In this document: in pieces, positions 26,145 through 35,668 of the stretch
Layout of the letters: every line of letters begins with the position of its first letter
Numbering within the stretch: position 1 is the first letter of the stretch
Source: Amycolatopsis sp. WQ 127309
GTDB taxonomy: Bacteria > Actinomycetota > Actinomycetes > Mycobacteriales > Pseudonocardiaceae
NCBI RefSeq assembly: GCF_023023025.1
Contig: NZ_CP095481.1
Location: 1,984,001-2,048,000, forward strand
Length of the DNA stretch: 64,000 bases
Direction of reading: 5' to 3'
Translations under genes and position numbers: made by a program
Notes under the pieces: generated by a model
Databases searched by the model: none
What the model was told of the DNA's origin: nothing
The model's input: only the letters and a program-made list of their open reading frames with translations

Positions 26145-27566
26145 TCAGCGGTCTTCGTTGTCCTCGGACCACGCGCCGATGACCGGCGGCGGGGTCGCCT
26201 GGTTGGCGCCGAAGGCCTCGTCCGGGTCGGCCTCGATGAGGAACGACGCGTGCGTGTGCTCCTCGTCCTGCTCGCCCTGCGCACCGTGCGGGGCCATTCC
26301 GCCGCCCATGCCGCCCATGCCGGGTGGCGGCGGGGTCTGGCCGCCGATGGTGCCGGCCGACGACACGAGACCCTGCTGCGGCGCCTGGGCCGAGGCGGCG
26401 CTCTGCGCCTGGCCGTCCGCCGACGCTAGTGACGTCTCGTTCTCCGACTTCGCCCCGGAGCGGTTGCCCCGGCCCAGCGCGCGGGACGCCAGGGCGCCGA
26501 GACCGCCGGCGGCGCCGCCGATGCCCAGGCCCATGCCGATCTTGCCGAGCGGATTGCTGCTGCCGCCGCCGGTCTGCGCGCCACCGGGCACCTGGCCGGC
26601 ACCCGTGGTGGTGCCGCCGGTCGTCCCCGCCGCGGTGCCACCGGGTACGTCGCTGCCGAGCGCCGCCGCCGCTTCGTGGCCGCCGAAACCGCCGGTCCCG
26701 CCGACGCCGCCGTGGGCCGCGTTCGGGGCGAACGCCGAGTGCTGCGCGTCGAACGCGCCGCCGTGGCCGCCGAAGCCGCCGCCGCTCGAGGCGAAGACCG
26801 CGTTGCCCGCGCCGCCGAGGCCCTGGACCGGGCCGGTGGCGCCGACGCTGCTGATGCCGTCGAACGAGATCGAGTTGTGCGACCCCGTCGGCTTCATGCC
26901 GAGCGACTCCGGGCCGAAGCTCGGGGTCGAGCTGTCGACGTCGCTCATCGACTTGGTGTAGGCGTTGAAGAACGCGACCTGCTGCGTCTTGACGTCGTTG
27001 GCCGCGTCCGCCTGGGCCTTCTGGTCGGCGACCAGCGCCGCCGGGCCGCCGGCCAGAGCCGCCGCCATCGACTGCTTCGGGTCGTAGTCCTTGGGGGCCG
27101 GCATCTTCTTGACCTCGGCGGCCGCGGCGGCCTGCCGGGCGAGCCGGTCCGACATCGTGTGCGCGGCCTCGGAGGCCTGCGAGCCCGAGTTGGCGATGGC
27201 CACCAGCGCGCCCTGGGCACCCGCGGCACCGCGGCCGACCCAGGCGTTGCCCAGCTCGGAGATCGCGTTGTACAGGTGGTCGGAGGCCTGCTTCAGCTCG
27301 CTGCCGTGGTGCGACCAGGCCTGCCCGGTCGCCTCGGCCGTGCCGGGGTCGTTGTTGTTGACCGCGCCGTCGTAGAGCTGCTGGCTGGCCTGCGCGTTCC
27401 AGTTCGGCGGGTTCGCGATCGCGCGGTCGCTGCCCATGTCGAAGCCGTCGGAACGGCCGCGGGCGTCCGCGACGATGTTCTGGGCCGACGCGTTGTCGCC
27501 GAGCGGGACCAGCGAGCCCGGGTCAGTGGTGGCGGTCGACGGCTGGTCGCTGTGGTTCGGAGCCAT
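26145..27566 (-). CDS. PPE-like type VII secretion substrate
   Basis: The 473-residue protein has a helical N-terminal half (about 40-215) of the WXG100/PPE fold type, including QAWSHHGSELKQASDHLYNA and a second long helix pair. From about residue 225 it turns into Gly/Ala/Thr/Gln low complexity (GGTAAGTTGGTTTGAGQVPG) like the repetitive C-terminal parts of mycobacterial PPE proteins. It ends acidic. I start at ATG 27566, where a purine-rich site (GAGGGGGA) lies upstream. There is no classical signal peptide, consistent with ESX export together with the small helical protein at 27589-27954 and EspG chaperones next door. Confidence 0.75.
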   Translation of the reverse strand: MAPNHSDQPSTATTDPGSLVPLGDNASAQNIVADARGRSDGFDMGSDRAIANPPNWNAQASQQLYDGAVNNNDPGTAEATGQAWSHHGSELKQASDHLYNAISELGNAWVGRGAAGAQGALVAIANSGSQASEAAHTMSDRLARQAAAAAEVKKMPAPKDYDPKQSMAAALAGGPAALVADQKAQADAANDVKTQQVAFFNAYTKSMSDVDSSTPSFGPESLGMKPTGSHNSISFDGISSVGATGPVQGLGGAGNAVFASSGGGFGGHGGAFDAQHSAFAPNAAHGGVGGTGGFGGHEAAAALGSDVPGGTAAGTTGGTTTGAGQVPGGAQTGGGSSNPLGKIGMGLGIGGAAGGLGALASRALGRGNRSGAKSENETSLASADGQAQSAASAQAPQQGLVSSAGTIGGQTPPPPGMGGMGGGMAPHGAQGEQDEEHTHASFLIEADPDEAFGANQATPPPVIGAWSEDNEDR

Positions 27567-27588
27567 GACTTCGAGTCCCCCTCTGGGC

Positions 27589-27954
27589 TCAGGCGTTGCG
27601 GAACGGGTCGGCCGCGGCCTGGTCGATCTCGTGGTACCGGGACATCGCCGTGACGATGCCCTCCTCGGCGGCGGAGTACTGGTCGAGCAGGTTCTGCAGG
27701 GCGGCGGCGTACGAGTCGCCCCCGCCGTCCGCGCGCTGCACGAACTTCGCCGCCATCGCGTTGCCGACCGGGTTGTCCCCGAGCTTCGGCGGCTGGGCGA
27801 GCGTGCCCGCACCGCTGAGCAGGGCCTCGACGGCGTCCTTGCCGGTGCGGATCTTGTTCAGCACGGTCTGCGCGGCGTCGGGGTCGATCCCGACCTGACC
27901 AGCCGCGGCGGCCGCCTTGAAGGCGTTCGCGTCGGCAGCGCTGCTGTTCGCCAT
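27589..27954 (-). CDS. Small helical ESX-type protein, probable partner of the PPE-like protein
   Basis: A 121-residue, mostly helical protein (MANSSAADANAFKAAAAAGQ; later QNLLDQYSAAEEGIVTAMSR). Size, helix content and position immediately before the PPE-like gene (22-base gap) fit a PE- or Esx-like partner that forms a four-helix bundle with it. I see no clear WxG in the turn. Near the C-terminus YHEIDQAAAD is suggestive of the YxxxD/E export signal, with Tyr at 107 and Asp at 111. GGGAGAGAG upstream supports ATG 27954. Confidence 0.7.
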   Translation of the reverse strand: MANSSAADANAFKAAAAAGQVGIDPDAAQTVLNKIRTGKDAVEALLSGAGTLAQPPKLGDNPVGNAMAAKFVQRADGGGDSYAAALQNLLDQYSAAEEGIVTAMSRYHEIDQAAADPFRNA

Positions 27955-28112
27955 CAGAACTCTCTCCCGTTCCCCCGACCCGGTCACCGCGGGCACGACA
28001 ATGTCTTCGCATAGGTTAACGCACGTGATCAGAGCGTATGACGCGATCGGCGGCGCCGGGGTTCCGCGAAACCGGTAATTGCGGTGAACGGTCGGTGAAC
28101 TCCGCCGGTGTA

Positions 28113-28664
28113 CTACGCGGTGTAGACCTTCGGGTCCAGCGTCCCGATGTAGGGCAGGTCCCGGTAGCGCTCGGCGTAGTCCAGGCCGTAGCCGACGACG
28201 AACTCGTTCGGGATGTCGAAGCCGATGTACTTCACCGGGACGTCGACCTTGACCGCGTCCGGCTTGCGCAGCAGCGAAACCACCTCGAGCGAGGCCGGGT
28301 TGCGGCTGGCCAGGTTCTTCAGCAGCCACGAGAGCGTGAGGCCGGAGTCGACGATGTCCTCGACGATCAGCACGTCGCGGCCCGCGATGTCGCGGTCGAG
28401 GTCCTTGAGGATGCGGACGACACCGGACGACGACGTCGCCGAGCCGTAGGAAGAGACGGCCATGAATTCCAGCTGCGTCGGCAGCGGCAGCGCACGGGCG
28501 AAGTCGGTCATGAACATGACCGCGCCCTTCAGGACACCCACCAGCAGGAGTTCACCCTGCCCGTTGGCCGGATAGTCGGCGGCGATCTGCGTCGACAGCT
28601 CCGTGATCTTGTCCTGGATCTGCTGCTCGGTGACGAGCACGGAGGCGATTTCGCCCTCGTACAC
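28113..28664 (-). CDS. hpt: Hypoxanthine phosphoribosyltransferase
   Basis: The 183-residue enzyme salvages hypoxanthine and guanine to IMP and [21 protein letters not shown] is the PRPP-binding motif with its two acidic residues, [12 protein letters not shown] is the loop-I region, and [20 protein letters not shown] is the C-terminal purine-binding block. The start is GTG 28664, only 3 bases after the tilS stop. The metalloprotease-tilS-hpt order is the standard actinobacterial arrangement. Confidence 0.96.
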   Translation of the reverse strand: MYEGEIASVLVTEQQIQDKITELSTQIAADYPANGQGELLLVGVLKGAVMFMTDFARALPLPTQLEFMAVSSYGSATSSSGVVRILKDLDRDIAGRDVLIVEDIVDSGLTLSWLLKNLASRNPASLEVVSLLRKPDAVKVDVPVKYIGFDIPNEFVVGYGLDYAERYRDLPYIGTLDPKVYTA

Positions 28665-28667
28665 GGG

Positions 28668-29627
28668 TCAGTCCCCTCGGGTGGTGGGTTGGGAGATGAC
28701 GCAGAGCCTGCCACGGCACCGTCGCGCTTCCAAGTTGCCGGGTAACCAGACGCCGCCCTGACCACGCCACCGGGCGACGAGCGCGTCGACCGCCCGGAGG
28801 TGCCCGTCGGTGAGCTCGCGCACCCCCGACTCCAGCAGCCACCTGCGGAGAACCCGCCGCCGCAGGGCCGCGGGCTCGCCCTCGAGGACTGCGACATCCA
28901 GCCCTTCGACGCCGCCCGCACGGGTGAAGATCCTGTCCGCCGATGTGTCCAACGCCTCGCTGTCCTCCCGCAGCTGCGCGGCCGTGCGGGCGAGCGCGGC
29001 CGCCACCCCGCCGTTGAGGACGTCCTCCAGGAGCGGCAGGACCTCGGTGCGCAGCCGGACCCGGGTGAAGCGCGCTTCGGTGTTGTGCGGGTCCTCCCAC
29101 GGCTCGACGCCGAGCTCGGCGCACGCCGCCCGGGTGGTCGCGCGCGGCACCGCCAGCAGCGGCCGGCCCCACGGCGGGTCGTGCGGCCGCATCCCGGAAA
29201 CGCTGCGCGGGCCGGAGCCGCGGCCGAGCCCGAGCAGGACGGTTTCGGCCTGGTCGTCGCGGGTGTGGCCGAGCAGGACGAGGTCGTGGCCGGCGAGCGC
29301 GCGGTAGCGGGCCTTGCGCGCCGCCGCCTCCGGCCCGCCCGGTCCGGTGACGTCGACCCGGCGCACCTCGGCCTCGTCGGCGCCCAGTGACTTCGCCGCC
29401 GCGGCGGCGTCGCGCGCGATCTTCGCCGAGCCCTCCTGGAGGCCGTGGTCGACGACCAGCGCGCGGACGCGGTGGCCGCGGTGGCGCCCGACGTACGTCG
29501 TGGCCTCGGCCAGCGCGAGCGAGTCGGCGCCGCCGGAGACCGCGACGCACAGTTCGGCCGGTGCCTCGACGCTCTCCAGGAACCCGCGGACGGCCCGCCG
29601 GACGGCCGCGACCGCCGGCCCGGTCAT
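28668..29627 (-). CDS. tilS: tRNA(Ile)-lysidine synthetase
   Basis: The 319-residue N-type ATP pyrophosphatase modifies C34 of the CAU-anticodon tRNA-Ile to lysidine, so that it reads AUA. The PP-loop SGGADSLAL is at 31-39, followed by LVVDHGLQEGS and LGHTRDDQAETVLLGLGRGS. The C-terminal domain is short, as in other actinobacteria. ATG 29627 overlaps the metalloprotease stop as ATGA, so translation is coupled. Confidence 0.96.
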   Translation of the reverse strand: MTGPAVAAVRRAVRGFLESVEAPAELCVAVSGGADSLALAEATTYVGRHRGHRVRALVVDHGLQEGSAKIARDAAAAAKSLGADEAEVRRVDVTGPGGPEAAARKARYRALAGHDLVLLGHTRDDQAETVLLGLGRGSGPRSVSGMRPHDPPWGRPLLAVPRATTRAACAELGVEPWEDPHNTEARFTRVRLRTEVLPLLEDVLNGGVAAALARTAAQLREDSEALDTSADRIFTRAGGVEGLDVAVLEGEPAALRRRVLRRWLLESGVRELTDGHLRAVDALVARWRGQGGVWLPGNLEARRCRGRLCVISQPTTRGD

Positions 29628-30661
29628 CCGTGCAGGCGCCGGACCCAGGCGGCCGGATCGGCGATCTCGGCACGCGACGGCAGGGTGTTCGGCGAGCGCC
29701 AGACGGCGTTGAAGCCCGCCATGCCGACGGCGTCCACGACGTGCTTCGTGAACTTCGCGCCTTCTTCGTACTGACGGATCTTCGCATCGACGCCGAGCAG
29801 CGCGCGCAGCAGCCGGTCGAAGACGCCGCCGCCCTTGCGCCGGGCGGAGAACCGCGCGCGGATGGTGTCGACGCTCGGCACGACCTGCGGGCCGACGGCG
29901 TCCATCACGTAGTCGGCGTGGCCTTCCAGCAACGTCGAGAGCGCGAGCAGCCGGTCGAACACCGCGCGTTCCTTCGGCGACTGGAGCAGCTCGGCGAGGT
30001 TCAGCTTCGGGCCCTGCTTGATCGCCTCGGGCAACCGGCCGACCAGGTCGGCGAGGCTGTCGTCGCTGCCGCCGGCCAGGCCGGAGACGAGCCGTTCGAC
30101 CTCGTCGGCGAAGTAGTCGCGCAGCCAGGTGACGGCGGTGAACTGGAGCCGGTGGGTGCACTCGTGCAGGCAGACCCAGAGCCGGAAGTCGTGCCCGGGC
30201 ACCTTCATCGCGCGTTCCGCGGCGACGACGTTCGGCGCGACCAGCAGCAGCTGGCCTTGGCGCTCGGCACCGCCGAAGGGGTCGTACTGGCCGAGCACGC
30301 GGCTGGCGAGGAACGCGAGCACCAGGCCGGTCTGGACGCCGGCGCCACCGGCCAGGATCGGCCCGAACGGCCCGCCCTGCTGCGGCAGCGCGCGCCCGGT
30401 GAGCGCGTCGAGGCCCGCGGCAGCGGACCGGACCCAGCCCGGGCGGTCGACGACCTCGCCGGGCAGCAGCGGCAGGTCGAGCCCGAGGTTCGTCAGCTGC
30501 CGGACGTGCCCCTCGGCCGCCATCGTCAGCTCGCGCAGGTCGGTGACGGCGGCCTCGGCCTCGTCGCGCGGGACCTGGGGGCCGCCGCGCACGAGCAGCG
30601 CCCCCGTCTGCGCGGCGAGCGACCAGTCGACCATGGGCCGGGTGTCGGTTTCCTGACTCAC
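29624..30661 (-). CDS. Zinc-dependent metalloprotease of the DUF2342/zincin_2 family
   Basis: A 345-residue protein with the zincin motif HECTH in LWVCLHECTHRLQFTAVTWL and a downstream LLEGHADYVMDAVG that supplies the third ligand. The family is actinobacterial and has a coenzyme F420-related naming history, but its substrates are unknown. I use GTG 30661 (VSQETDTRP). It lies between dacB and tilS on the same strand, 75 bases after the dacB stop. There is no signal peptide, so it is probably cytosolic. Confidence 0.85.
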   Translation of the reverse strand: MSQETDTRPMVDWSLAAQTGALLVRGGPQVPRDEAEAAVTDLRELTMAAEGHVRQLTNLGLDLPLLPGEVVDRPGWVRSAAAGLDALTGRALPQQGGPFGPILAGGAGVQTGLVLAFLASRVLGQYDPFGGAERQGQLLLVAPNVVAAERAMKVPGHDFRLWVCLHECTHRLQFTAVTWLRDYFADEVERLVSGLAGGSDDSLADLVGRLPEAIKQGPKLNLAELLQSPKERAVFDRLLALSTLLEGHADYVMDAVGPQVVPSVDTIRARFSARRKGGGVFDRLLRALLGVDAKIRQYEEGAKFTKHVVDAVGMAGFNAVWRSPNTLPSRAEIADPAAWVRRLHG

Positions 30662-30736
30662 CCTTTCGACGCTACCTGCCCGGAGCGGGTTTCCGGCCAC
30701 GACTTCCGCACGCTTCGCACACGGACCGGTACGCGA

Positions 30737-33166
30737 TCAGCCGCAGCCGCACTTCCGGAGGCCCGTCGCGAGGACGTCCAGGGCGTCCCGGCCGGCGTCG
30801 GTGTCCGAGCCGTTGGACATGAACGCGAACACCAGCACCCGGCCGTCCTGGTCGAGCACCACCCCGGCGAGGGTGTTGACGCCGGTGAGCGTGCCCGTCT
30901 TGGCGCGCACCCAGCCGCGGCCGGCCTGCGAGCCCGCCGTGTCGAACCGCTTGTCGGCGAGGGTGCCCGACGCACCGGCCACGGGCAGGCCGGCCAGCAG
31001 CGCGCGCAGCTTGGCGGTGTCCGGGTGCTTGCCCTCCGGGCCCGCCGCGGCCGCTAAGACCTGGGACAGCAGCTTCGCCGGGATCTTGTTCTGGTCCGAG
31101 ATGCCGCTGCCGTCGGACAGCTGGACGCCGGTCGTGTCGAAGCCGTGGTCCTTCAGCACCTTGAGCGTCGCGGCGGCACCGCCGGCGAAGCTGGCTTCCT
31201 GGCCGTTGGCCATGGCCACCTGGCGGGCGAGGGCTTCGGCGAGGACGTCGTCGGACAGCTCCATGGTGTCGGAGACCAGCTCGGTCAGCGGGGCCGACTT
31301 GACCTCGGCGAGGACCTTGGCGTCCTTGGGCGCGGTCGCCTGGCCGCCGGCCGAGGCGCTGAGCTTCGACGCGATCGTCCCCGCGAGCGCGCTGCCCGCG
31401 TTGGGCACGCGCTGGGAGTTGTTGTTCTTCGGGTCCTGGCGGCCGGCGTCGGCCATCACCGACGAGATCTGGGTGGCGAACGTCGATGGCGCGTCGCCCG
31501 CGGCCCAGCCCGGCGCGGTCGTCGCGCCCTTGAACAGGCTCAGGTCGACCTGCACCTTCTTGACGCCCGGGTTGGCCTTCTTGACCTGCGCGACGAGGTC
31601 GTCGACGTGGGCCGCGCCCGGGTACAGCGGCGACTCGGTGCCCTGCGGCAGCGAGGTGAGGGTGGGGTCACCGCCGCCGACCAGGATCACCGTGCCCGGG
31701 TCGGTGCCCTGCACGATCTTCGTCGACAGCCGGGTGTTCGGGTCCATCGAGAGCAACGCGGCCGCGGAGGTGAGCACCTTCGTCGTCGACGCGGGCGTGA
31801 CGGGCGACGTCGCGTTGCGGTTCCACAGCTCGGTGCCGCTGACCGGGTCGACGACACTGCCGGTGAGCTGGCCGAGCGCGCTGCTGCCGGCCGCACCGGC
31901 CAGCGCCGACTTGACGCCGTTGGCGGTCGGTGGCTGCCCGGACGTGTTCGGGCCCTGCAGGACGCGGCTGGCCGCGGCGGGGTCGGGGCTGTCGCCCTTC
32001 GGCGCGTTCGGCGCCCACGGCAGGCCCAGCCGGTTGGACACCTTCGGCATGGCCGCGGCGACCCCGAGCCCGACAAGCACCACCAGCACGATGGCGCCGA
32101 TCGCGATCAGCTTGCCCTTGCGCTTCTTCTTCGGCGGCTCCGCGGCGGTCGCGGCCTCGGCAGCGGGCGGCTCCGGTGCCGGGGGCTCGGCTTGCGGCTG
32201 CGGCTCGTTGCGAGGCGGCTCGTTGCGGGACTGGGGCTGCTGCTGGAAGGCGCCGGGGAACTGGGCGGGCCGTTCGATCCCGACAGTCGCCTCGGCGTCG
32301 AACTGCCGCCCGTCCGGCTCGATCCGCATCGGCCGGGCCAGCGAGCCGGCCGACGCCGACGGGACGACCCCGCGTGGCGGCTCCGGCGGCAGGCCGGGAC
32401 GGCGTTCGCCGGGCTCGGCGGGCCGGTCGCCGCGATGTTCCCGCAGGTCGATCCGCTGCGCCCAGGGGGCGTCCGGGTTCGGCCGCGACGACGGCTCGTC
32501 ACGGCGTTGCTGCTGGTCCTGGGGTCGCTGCTGGTCCGGCGGCCGCTGTTGCTGCTGGTGCGTCTCGCCACGCTGCTGCGTCTCGCGCCAGTGCTGCAGC
32601 TCCTCGCGCCACGGCTGCTGCGGCTCGTCCGGCTTCTTCGGCTCGCCCTGCTCCGGCTTCCCGCCGGGCCAGACGTTCCGCTCGACTGGCACCCACGGCG
32701 CCTTCTCCTGCTTCTCCTGCTTCTCGACCTTGATCTGCCGGGTGCTCTCGGGGTCCCACTTCGGCTCCGCGGCCTTCGGTTCCGCGGGCTCCGGCTCGGC
32801 CTCGACCGGCTCGGCGGCTTCGGCCGGCTCCGGCTCGGCGGGCTTCGGCTCCGGTGCCTGCTGCGGCAGCTTCGGCTTCGGAGCGCCGCCGAGGCGGTCG
32901 GCGAGGTCCTGCTTGGCCGCGGGCGGCGGCTCGGGCGGCTCCGGCGGCTCGACCGGCGCGTTCAAGCCCGGCACCGGCTCCGGCTCGACGTTCGGCGCGA
33001 ACCACGAGCCCTTCGGCGCTTCACTGCCTGTGACCTTCGGCACGCTCACCCGTCCGGCTGACGCCGGTGGAGTGTCCGGCAGCGACATCGGAGTGGTCTT
33101 GCCCGCACCCGACGACGAGCGGTCTTCGTCCGACGAAGGCCACATCGGCTGGTCGTTTTCCGGCAC
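30737..33166 (-). CDS. dacB: D-Ala-D-Ala carboxypeptidase/endopeptidase (PBP4 type) with long N-terminal extension
   Basis: An 809-residue penicillin-binding protein. Residues 1-350 are a disordered, acidic Pro/Glu/Gln-rich region, 352-372 is a membrane anchor (GKLIAIGAIVLVVLVGLGVA), and the rest is peptidase S13. The nucleophile motif SxxK is S460-K463 in PASTTKVLTS, the second motif lies in SDGSGISDQNKIP, and KTG is in VRAKTGTLTG. It trims peptidoglycan peptides outside the cell. I start at GTG 33166 with GGAG upstream. The 350-residue cytoplasmic head is far longer than usual for the family and could be a docking or phosphorylation platform. Confidence 0.92.
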   Translation of the reverse strand: MPENDQPMWPSSDEDRSSSGAGKTTPMSLPDTPPASAGRVSVPKVTGSEAPKGSWFAPNVEPEPVPGLNAPVEPPEPPEPPPAAKQDLADRLGGAPKPKLPQQAPEPKPAEPEPAEAAEPVEAEPEPAEPKAAEPKWDPESTRQIKVEKQEKQEKAPWVPVERNVWPGGKPEQGEPKKPDEPQQPWREELQHWRETQQRGETHQQQQRPPDQQRPQDQQQRRDEPSSRPNPDAPWAQRIDLREHRGDRPAEPGERRPGLPPEPPRGVVPSASAGSLARPMRIEPDGRQFDAEATVGIERPAQFPGAFQQQPQSRNEPPRNEPQPQAEPPAPEPPAAEAATAAEPPKKKRKGKLIAIGAIVLVVLVGLGVAAAMPKVSNRLGLPWAPNAPKGDSPDPAAASRVLQGPNTSGQPPTANGVKSALAGAAGSSALGQLTGSVVDPVSGTELWNRNATSPVTPASTTKVLTSAAALLSMDPNTRLSTKIVQGTDPGTVILVGGGDPTLTSLPQGTESPLYPGAAHVDDLVAQVKKANPGVKKVQVDLSLFKGATTAPGWAAGDAPSTFATQISSVMADAGRQDPKNNNSQRVPNAGSALAGTIASKLSASAGGQATAPKDAKVLAEVKSAPLTELVSDTMELSDDVLAEALARQVAMANGQEASFAGGAAATLKVLKDHGFDTTGVQLSDGSGISDQNKIPAKLLSQVLAAAAGPEGKHPDTAKLRALLAGLPVAGASGTLADKRFDTAGSQAGRGWVRAKTGTLTGVNTLAGVVLDQDGRVLVFAFMSNGSDTDAGRDALDVLATGLRKCGCG

Positions 33167-33341
33167 CCACCACTCCTTCTCACCTGCCCCGGAAGGGGCC
33201 AAGCTCACATGCCTCCCGGCCGACATCGATGCGACCGCCGGGCAGGCCGTAGTCCACACTAGGAGACGTCAAGACAGTCGCTGAGGTTGCCGCCCGCGAC
33301 GTGCGGGCACGCCCGGATCTAAAAGAAGCAGTGAGGACGCC

Positions 33342-33860
33342 GTGGAGTTCGACGTCACGATCGAAATCCCCAAAGGGGAGCGCAACAAGTACGAGGTCGA
33401 CCACAAGACCGGCCGCATCAAGCTGGACCGGACGCTGTTCACGGCCACGCAGTACCCGGCCGACTACGGCTTCATCGACGACACCCTCGGCCAGGACGGC
33501 GACCCCCTGGACGTGATGGTGCTCGTCCAGGAGCCCACCTTCCCGGGTTGCCTGATCCGCTGCCGCGCGATCGGAATGTTCCGGATGACCGACGAGAAGG
33601 GCCCGGACGACAAGGTCATCGCCGTCCCGTCGAACGACCCGCGCCTCGAGCACCTGCGCGACATCCACCACATGAACGAGTTCCACCGCCTGGAGATCCA
33701 GCACTTCTTCGAGGTGTACAAGGACCTCGAGCCCGGCAAGAGCGTCGAGGGCTCGTCTTGGGTCGGCCGCACCGAGGCCGAGGCCGAGATCGGCCGCTCG
33801 TACGAGCGCGAGACCGACCGCTTGGCCAAGGAGAAGGCCGACGGCGGCACCGCCCACTGA
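33342..33860 (+). CDS. ppa: Soluble inorganic pyrophosphatase
   Basis: The 172-residue family I enzyme hydrolyses PPi from biosynthesis. [35 protein letters not shown] and the signature [11 protein letters not shown] with three metal-binding Asp residues are all present. Start GTG 33342. It is divergent from dacB. The same window encodes a membrane pyrophosphatase, so PPi can be either wasted here or used to pump protons there. Confidence 0.97.
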   Translation: MEFDVTIEIPKGERNKYEVDHKTGRIKLDRTLFTATQYPADYGFIDDTLGQDGDPLDVMVLVQEPTFPGCLIRCRAIGMFRMTDEKGPDDKVIAVPSNDPRLEHLRDIHHMNEFHRLEIQHFFEVYKDLEPGKSVEGSSWVGRTEAEAEIGRSYERETDRLAKEKADGGTAH

Positions 33861-33872
33861 CGCCCCACGCGA

Positions 33873-33903
33873 AAGAGGCCCCTCGGAAACCGAGGGGCCT
33901 CTT
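33873..33903. terminator. Terminator between ppa and the DHA2 transporter gene
   Basis: A 14-bp perfect stem (AAGAGGCCCCTCGG, loop AAA) followed on the plus strand by CGTGTTT. It lies between two convergent stops (33860 and 33918), so it can work both ways. Confidence 0.85.
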
Positions 33904-33917
33904 CGTGTTTCAGCTGG

Positions 33918-35573
33918 TCAGTGCGCCAGAGCCAGAGCGGGAGTGCCCTCTTCCTCGGCCTCCGCGCGCTGCTCCATCGCCGACTTGTCCGAGAGCGGCT
34001 TCTCCTTGAGGAACCACACCAGGGCGAAGCCGACGGTCAGCACGATCCCGCCGACCAGGAACACCGTGCTCATCGAGTCGGCGAAGCCCTGCAGGATCGG
34101 CCGGGCCAGCGTCGGGTCGAGCGAGGACAGGAACGACGTGTCGTTGACGTCCAGGCCGCTCTTCAGCTGCTGCGCGAACTCCGGGTGCTGGGCCAGCGCC
34201 GCGGCGTAGGCCGGGGTGCTGATCGCCGAGCGGACGGCGCCGGCGATCTTGTCGCCGACCGTGCCGAACAGGATCGACAGGAACACCGCGGTGCCCGCCG
34301 TGCCGCCGATCTGCCGGAAGAACGTCGCCGCCGAGGTGGCGACGCCGATGTCCTGCGGGCGGACGTCGTTGGTCGCGGCCAGCACCAGCGTCTGCATCGA
34401 GGCGCCGAGGCCGAGGCCGATCACGAAGGCGATCACCATGACCAGGTTGAGCGAGGTGTCGACGGTGATCGTCGACAGCGCGAACAGCGCCGCCGCCATC
34501 AGGCCGATCCCGGCCACCGCGAACATCTTGTAGCGCCCGGTCTTCGAGATCAGCCGGCCGCTGGTCAGGCTGGCGACCATGATGCCGAGCGTCAGCGGGA
34601 GCATCTGCAGGCCGGCCTGGGTCGGCGTCGCGCCCTTGACGATCTGCAGGTACAGCGGCAGCGACATCATCGCGCCGAACATCCCGGCGCCCTGCACGAC
34701 GGTGACCAGCGTGGCCATCCGGAACACGGGGCGGTTGAACAGGCGCAGCGGCAGCAGCGCGGCGTCGCCCATCCGGCGTTCCTGCCAGATGAAGGCCACG
34801 ACACCCAGCCCGCCGATGACGTACATCGCGATCGACGCGGCCGAACCCCAGCCCCACTCGCGGCCCTGCTCGGCGACGATCAGCAGCGGCACCAGCCCGA
34901 CGGCCAGCGTCACGGCGCCCCAGTAGTCGACCTTCTGCTCGACGCGGGTGTGCGGGAGGTTGAGGACCTTGCTGACGACGGCCAGCGCGGCGAGCGCGAT
35001 CGGGACGTTGACCAGGAACACCCAGCGCCAGCCGGTGATGCCGGCGAAGGAGTCGATGCCGGCGAAGAAGCCGCCGACGACCGGGCCCGCGACGCTCGAG
35101 ATGCCGAACACCGCCATGAAGTAACCCTGGTACTTGCTGCGCTCACGCGGCGCGGTGATGTCGGTGATGATCGCCAGCGCCAGGGACATCAGGCCACCGG
35201 CGCCGAGGCCCTGGAACGCGCGGAACGCGGCCAGCTCGTACATCGAGGTCGCCATGCCGCTGGCCAGCGAGCCGACCAGGAACAGCGAGATCGCCGTCAG
35301 GTACATGGGCTTGCGGCCGTAGAGGTCGGACAGCTTGCCGTAGAGCGGCGTCGAAAGCGTGGCGGTGATGAGGTACGCCGTGGTGGCCCAGGCCTGCAGC
35401 GACAGGCCGTGGAGCTCGTCGGCGATGGTGCGCATCGACGACGACACGATGGTCTGGTCGAGCGCGGCGAGGAACATGCCGAGCATCAGCCCGGACAGGA
35501 TGGTCAGGATCTGACGGTGCGATAGCCGGCCTTTCGTAGCGGCTGCTCCTTCCGCCGTGGTGGTGTCGCTCAT
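33918..35573 (-). CDS. DHA2-family (EmrB/QacA) MFS drug efflux transporter
   Basis: A 551-residue protein with 14 predicted membrane segments, starting after a short cytoplasmic head with QILTILSGLMLGMFLAALDQ. Motif A is GKLSDLYGRKPMYL and motif C in helix 5 contains VAGPVVGG. DHA2 members export cationic drugs or antibiotics with proton antiport. I start at ATG 35573; the upstream extension of the frame is not membrane-like. A long loop near 465-500 is a usual DHA2 feature. It follows an Lrp-family gene by 95 bases, with an inverted repeat in the gap. Confidence 0.9.
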   Translation of the reverse strand: MSDTTTAEGAAATKGRLSHRQILTILSGLMLGMFLAALDQTIVSSSMRTIADELHGLSLQAWATTAYLITATLSTPLYGKLSDLYGRKPMYLTAISLFLVGSLASGMATSMYELAAFRAFQGLGAGGLMSLALAIITDITAPRERSKYQGYFMAVFGISSVAGPVVGGFFAGIDSFAGITGWRWVFLVNVPIALAALAVVSKVLNLPHTRVEQKVDYWGAVTLAVGLVPLLIVAEQGREWGWGSAASIAMYVIGGLGVVAFIWQERRMGDAALLPLRLFNRPVFRMATLVTVVQGAGMFGAMMSLPLYLQIVKGATPTQAGLQMLPLTLGIMVASLTSGRLISKTGRYKMFAVAGIGLMAAALFALSTITVDTSLNLVMVIAFVIGLGLGASMQTLVLAATNDVRPQDIGVATSAATFFRQIGGTAGTAVFLSILFGTVGDKIAGAVRSAISTPAYAAALAQHPEFAQQLKSGLDVNDTSFLSSLDPTLARPILQGFADSMSTVFLVGGIVLTVGFALVWFLKEKPLSDKSAMEQRAEAEEEGTPALALAH

Positions 35574-35602
35574 GGTGGTCTCCCTCGGGTGAAGCCTTCG
35601 TC

Positions 35603-35627
35603 GTAGTTGCTTGTAGCTGTCAACTAC
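35603..35627. promoter_or_regulatory. Inverted repeat upstream of the DHA2 transporter
   Basis: GTAGTTG (35603-35609) and CAACTAC (35621-35627) are exact complements 11 bases apart, in the gap between the Lrp gene and the transporter gene. This is a plausible operator. The upstream Lrp-family regulator is one candidate; a MarR protein elsewhere is another. Confidence 0.45.
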
Positions 35628-35668
35628 TTGCTTCGGCCAACTATTCCGCGGAAGCTTGTATCGTGCAA

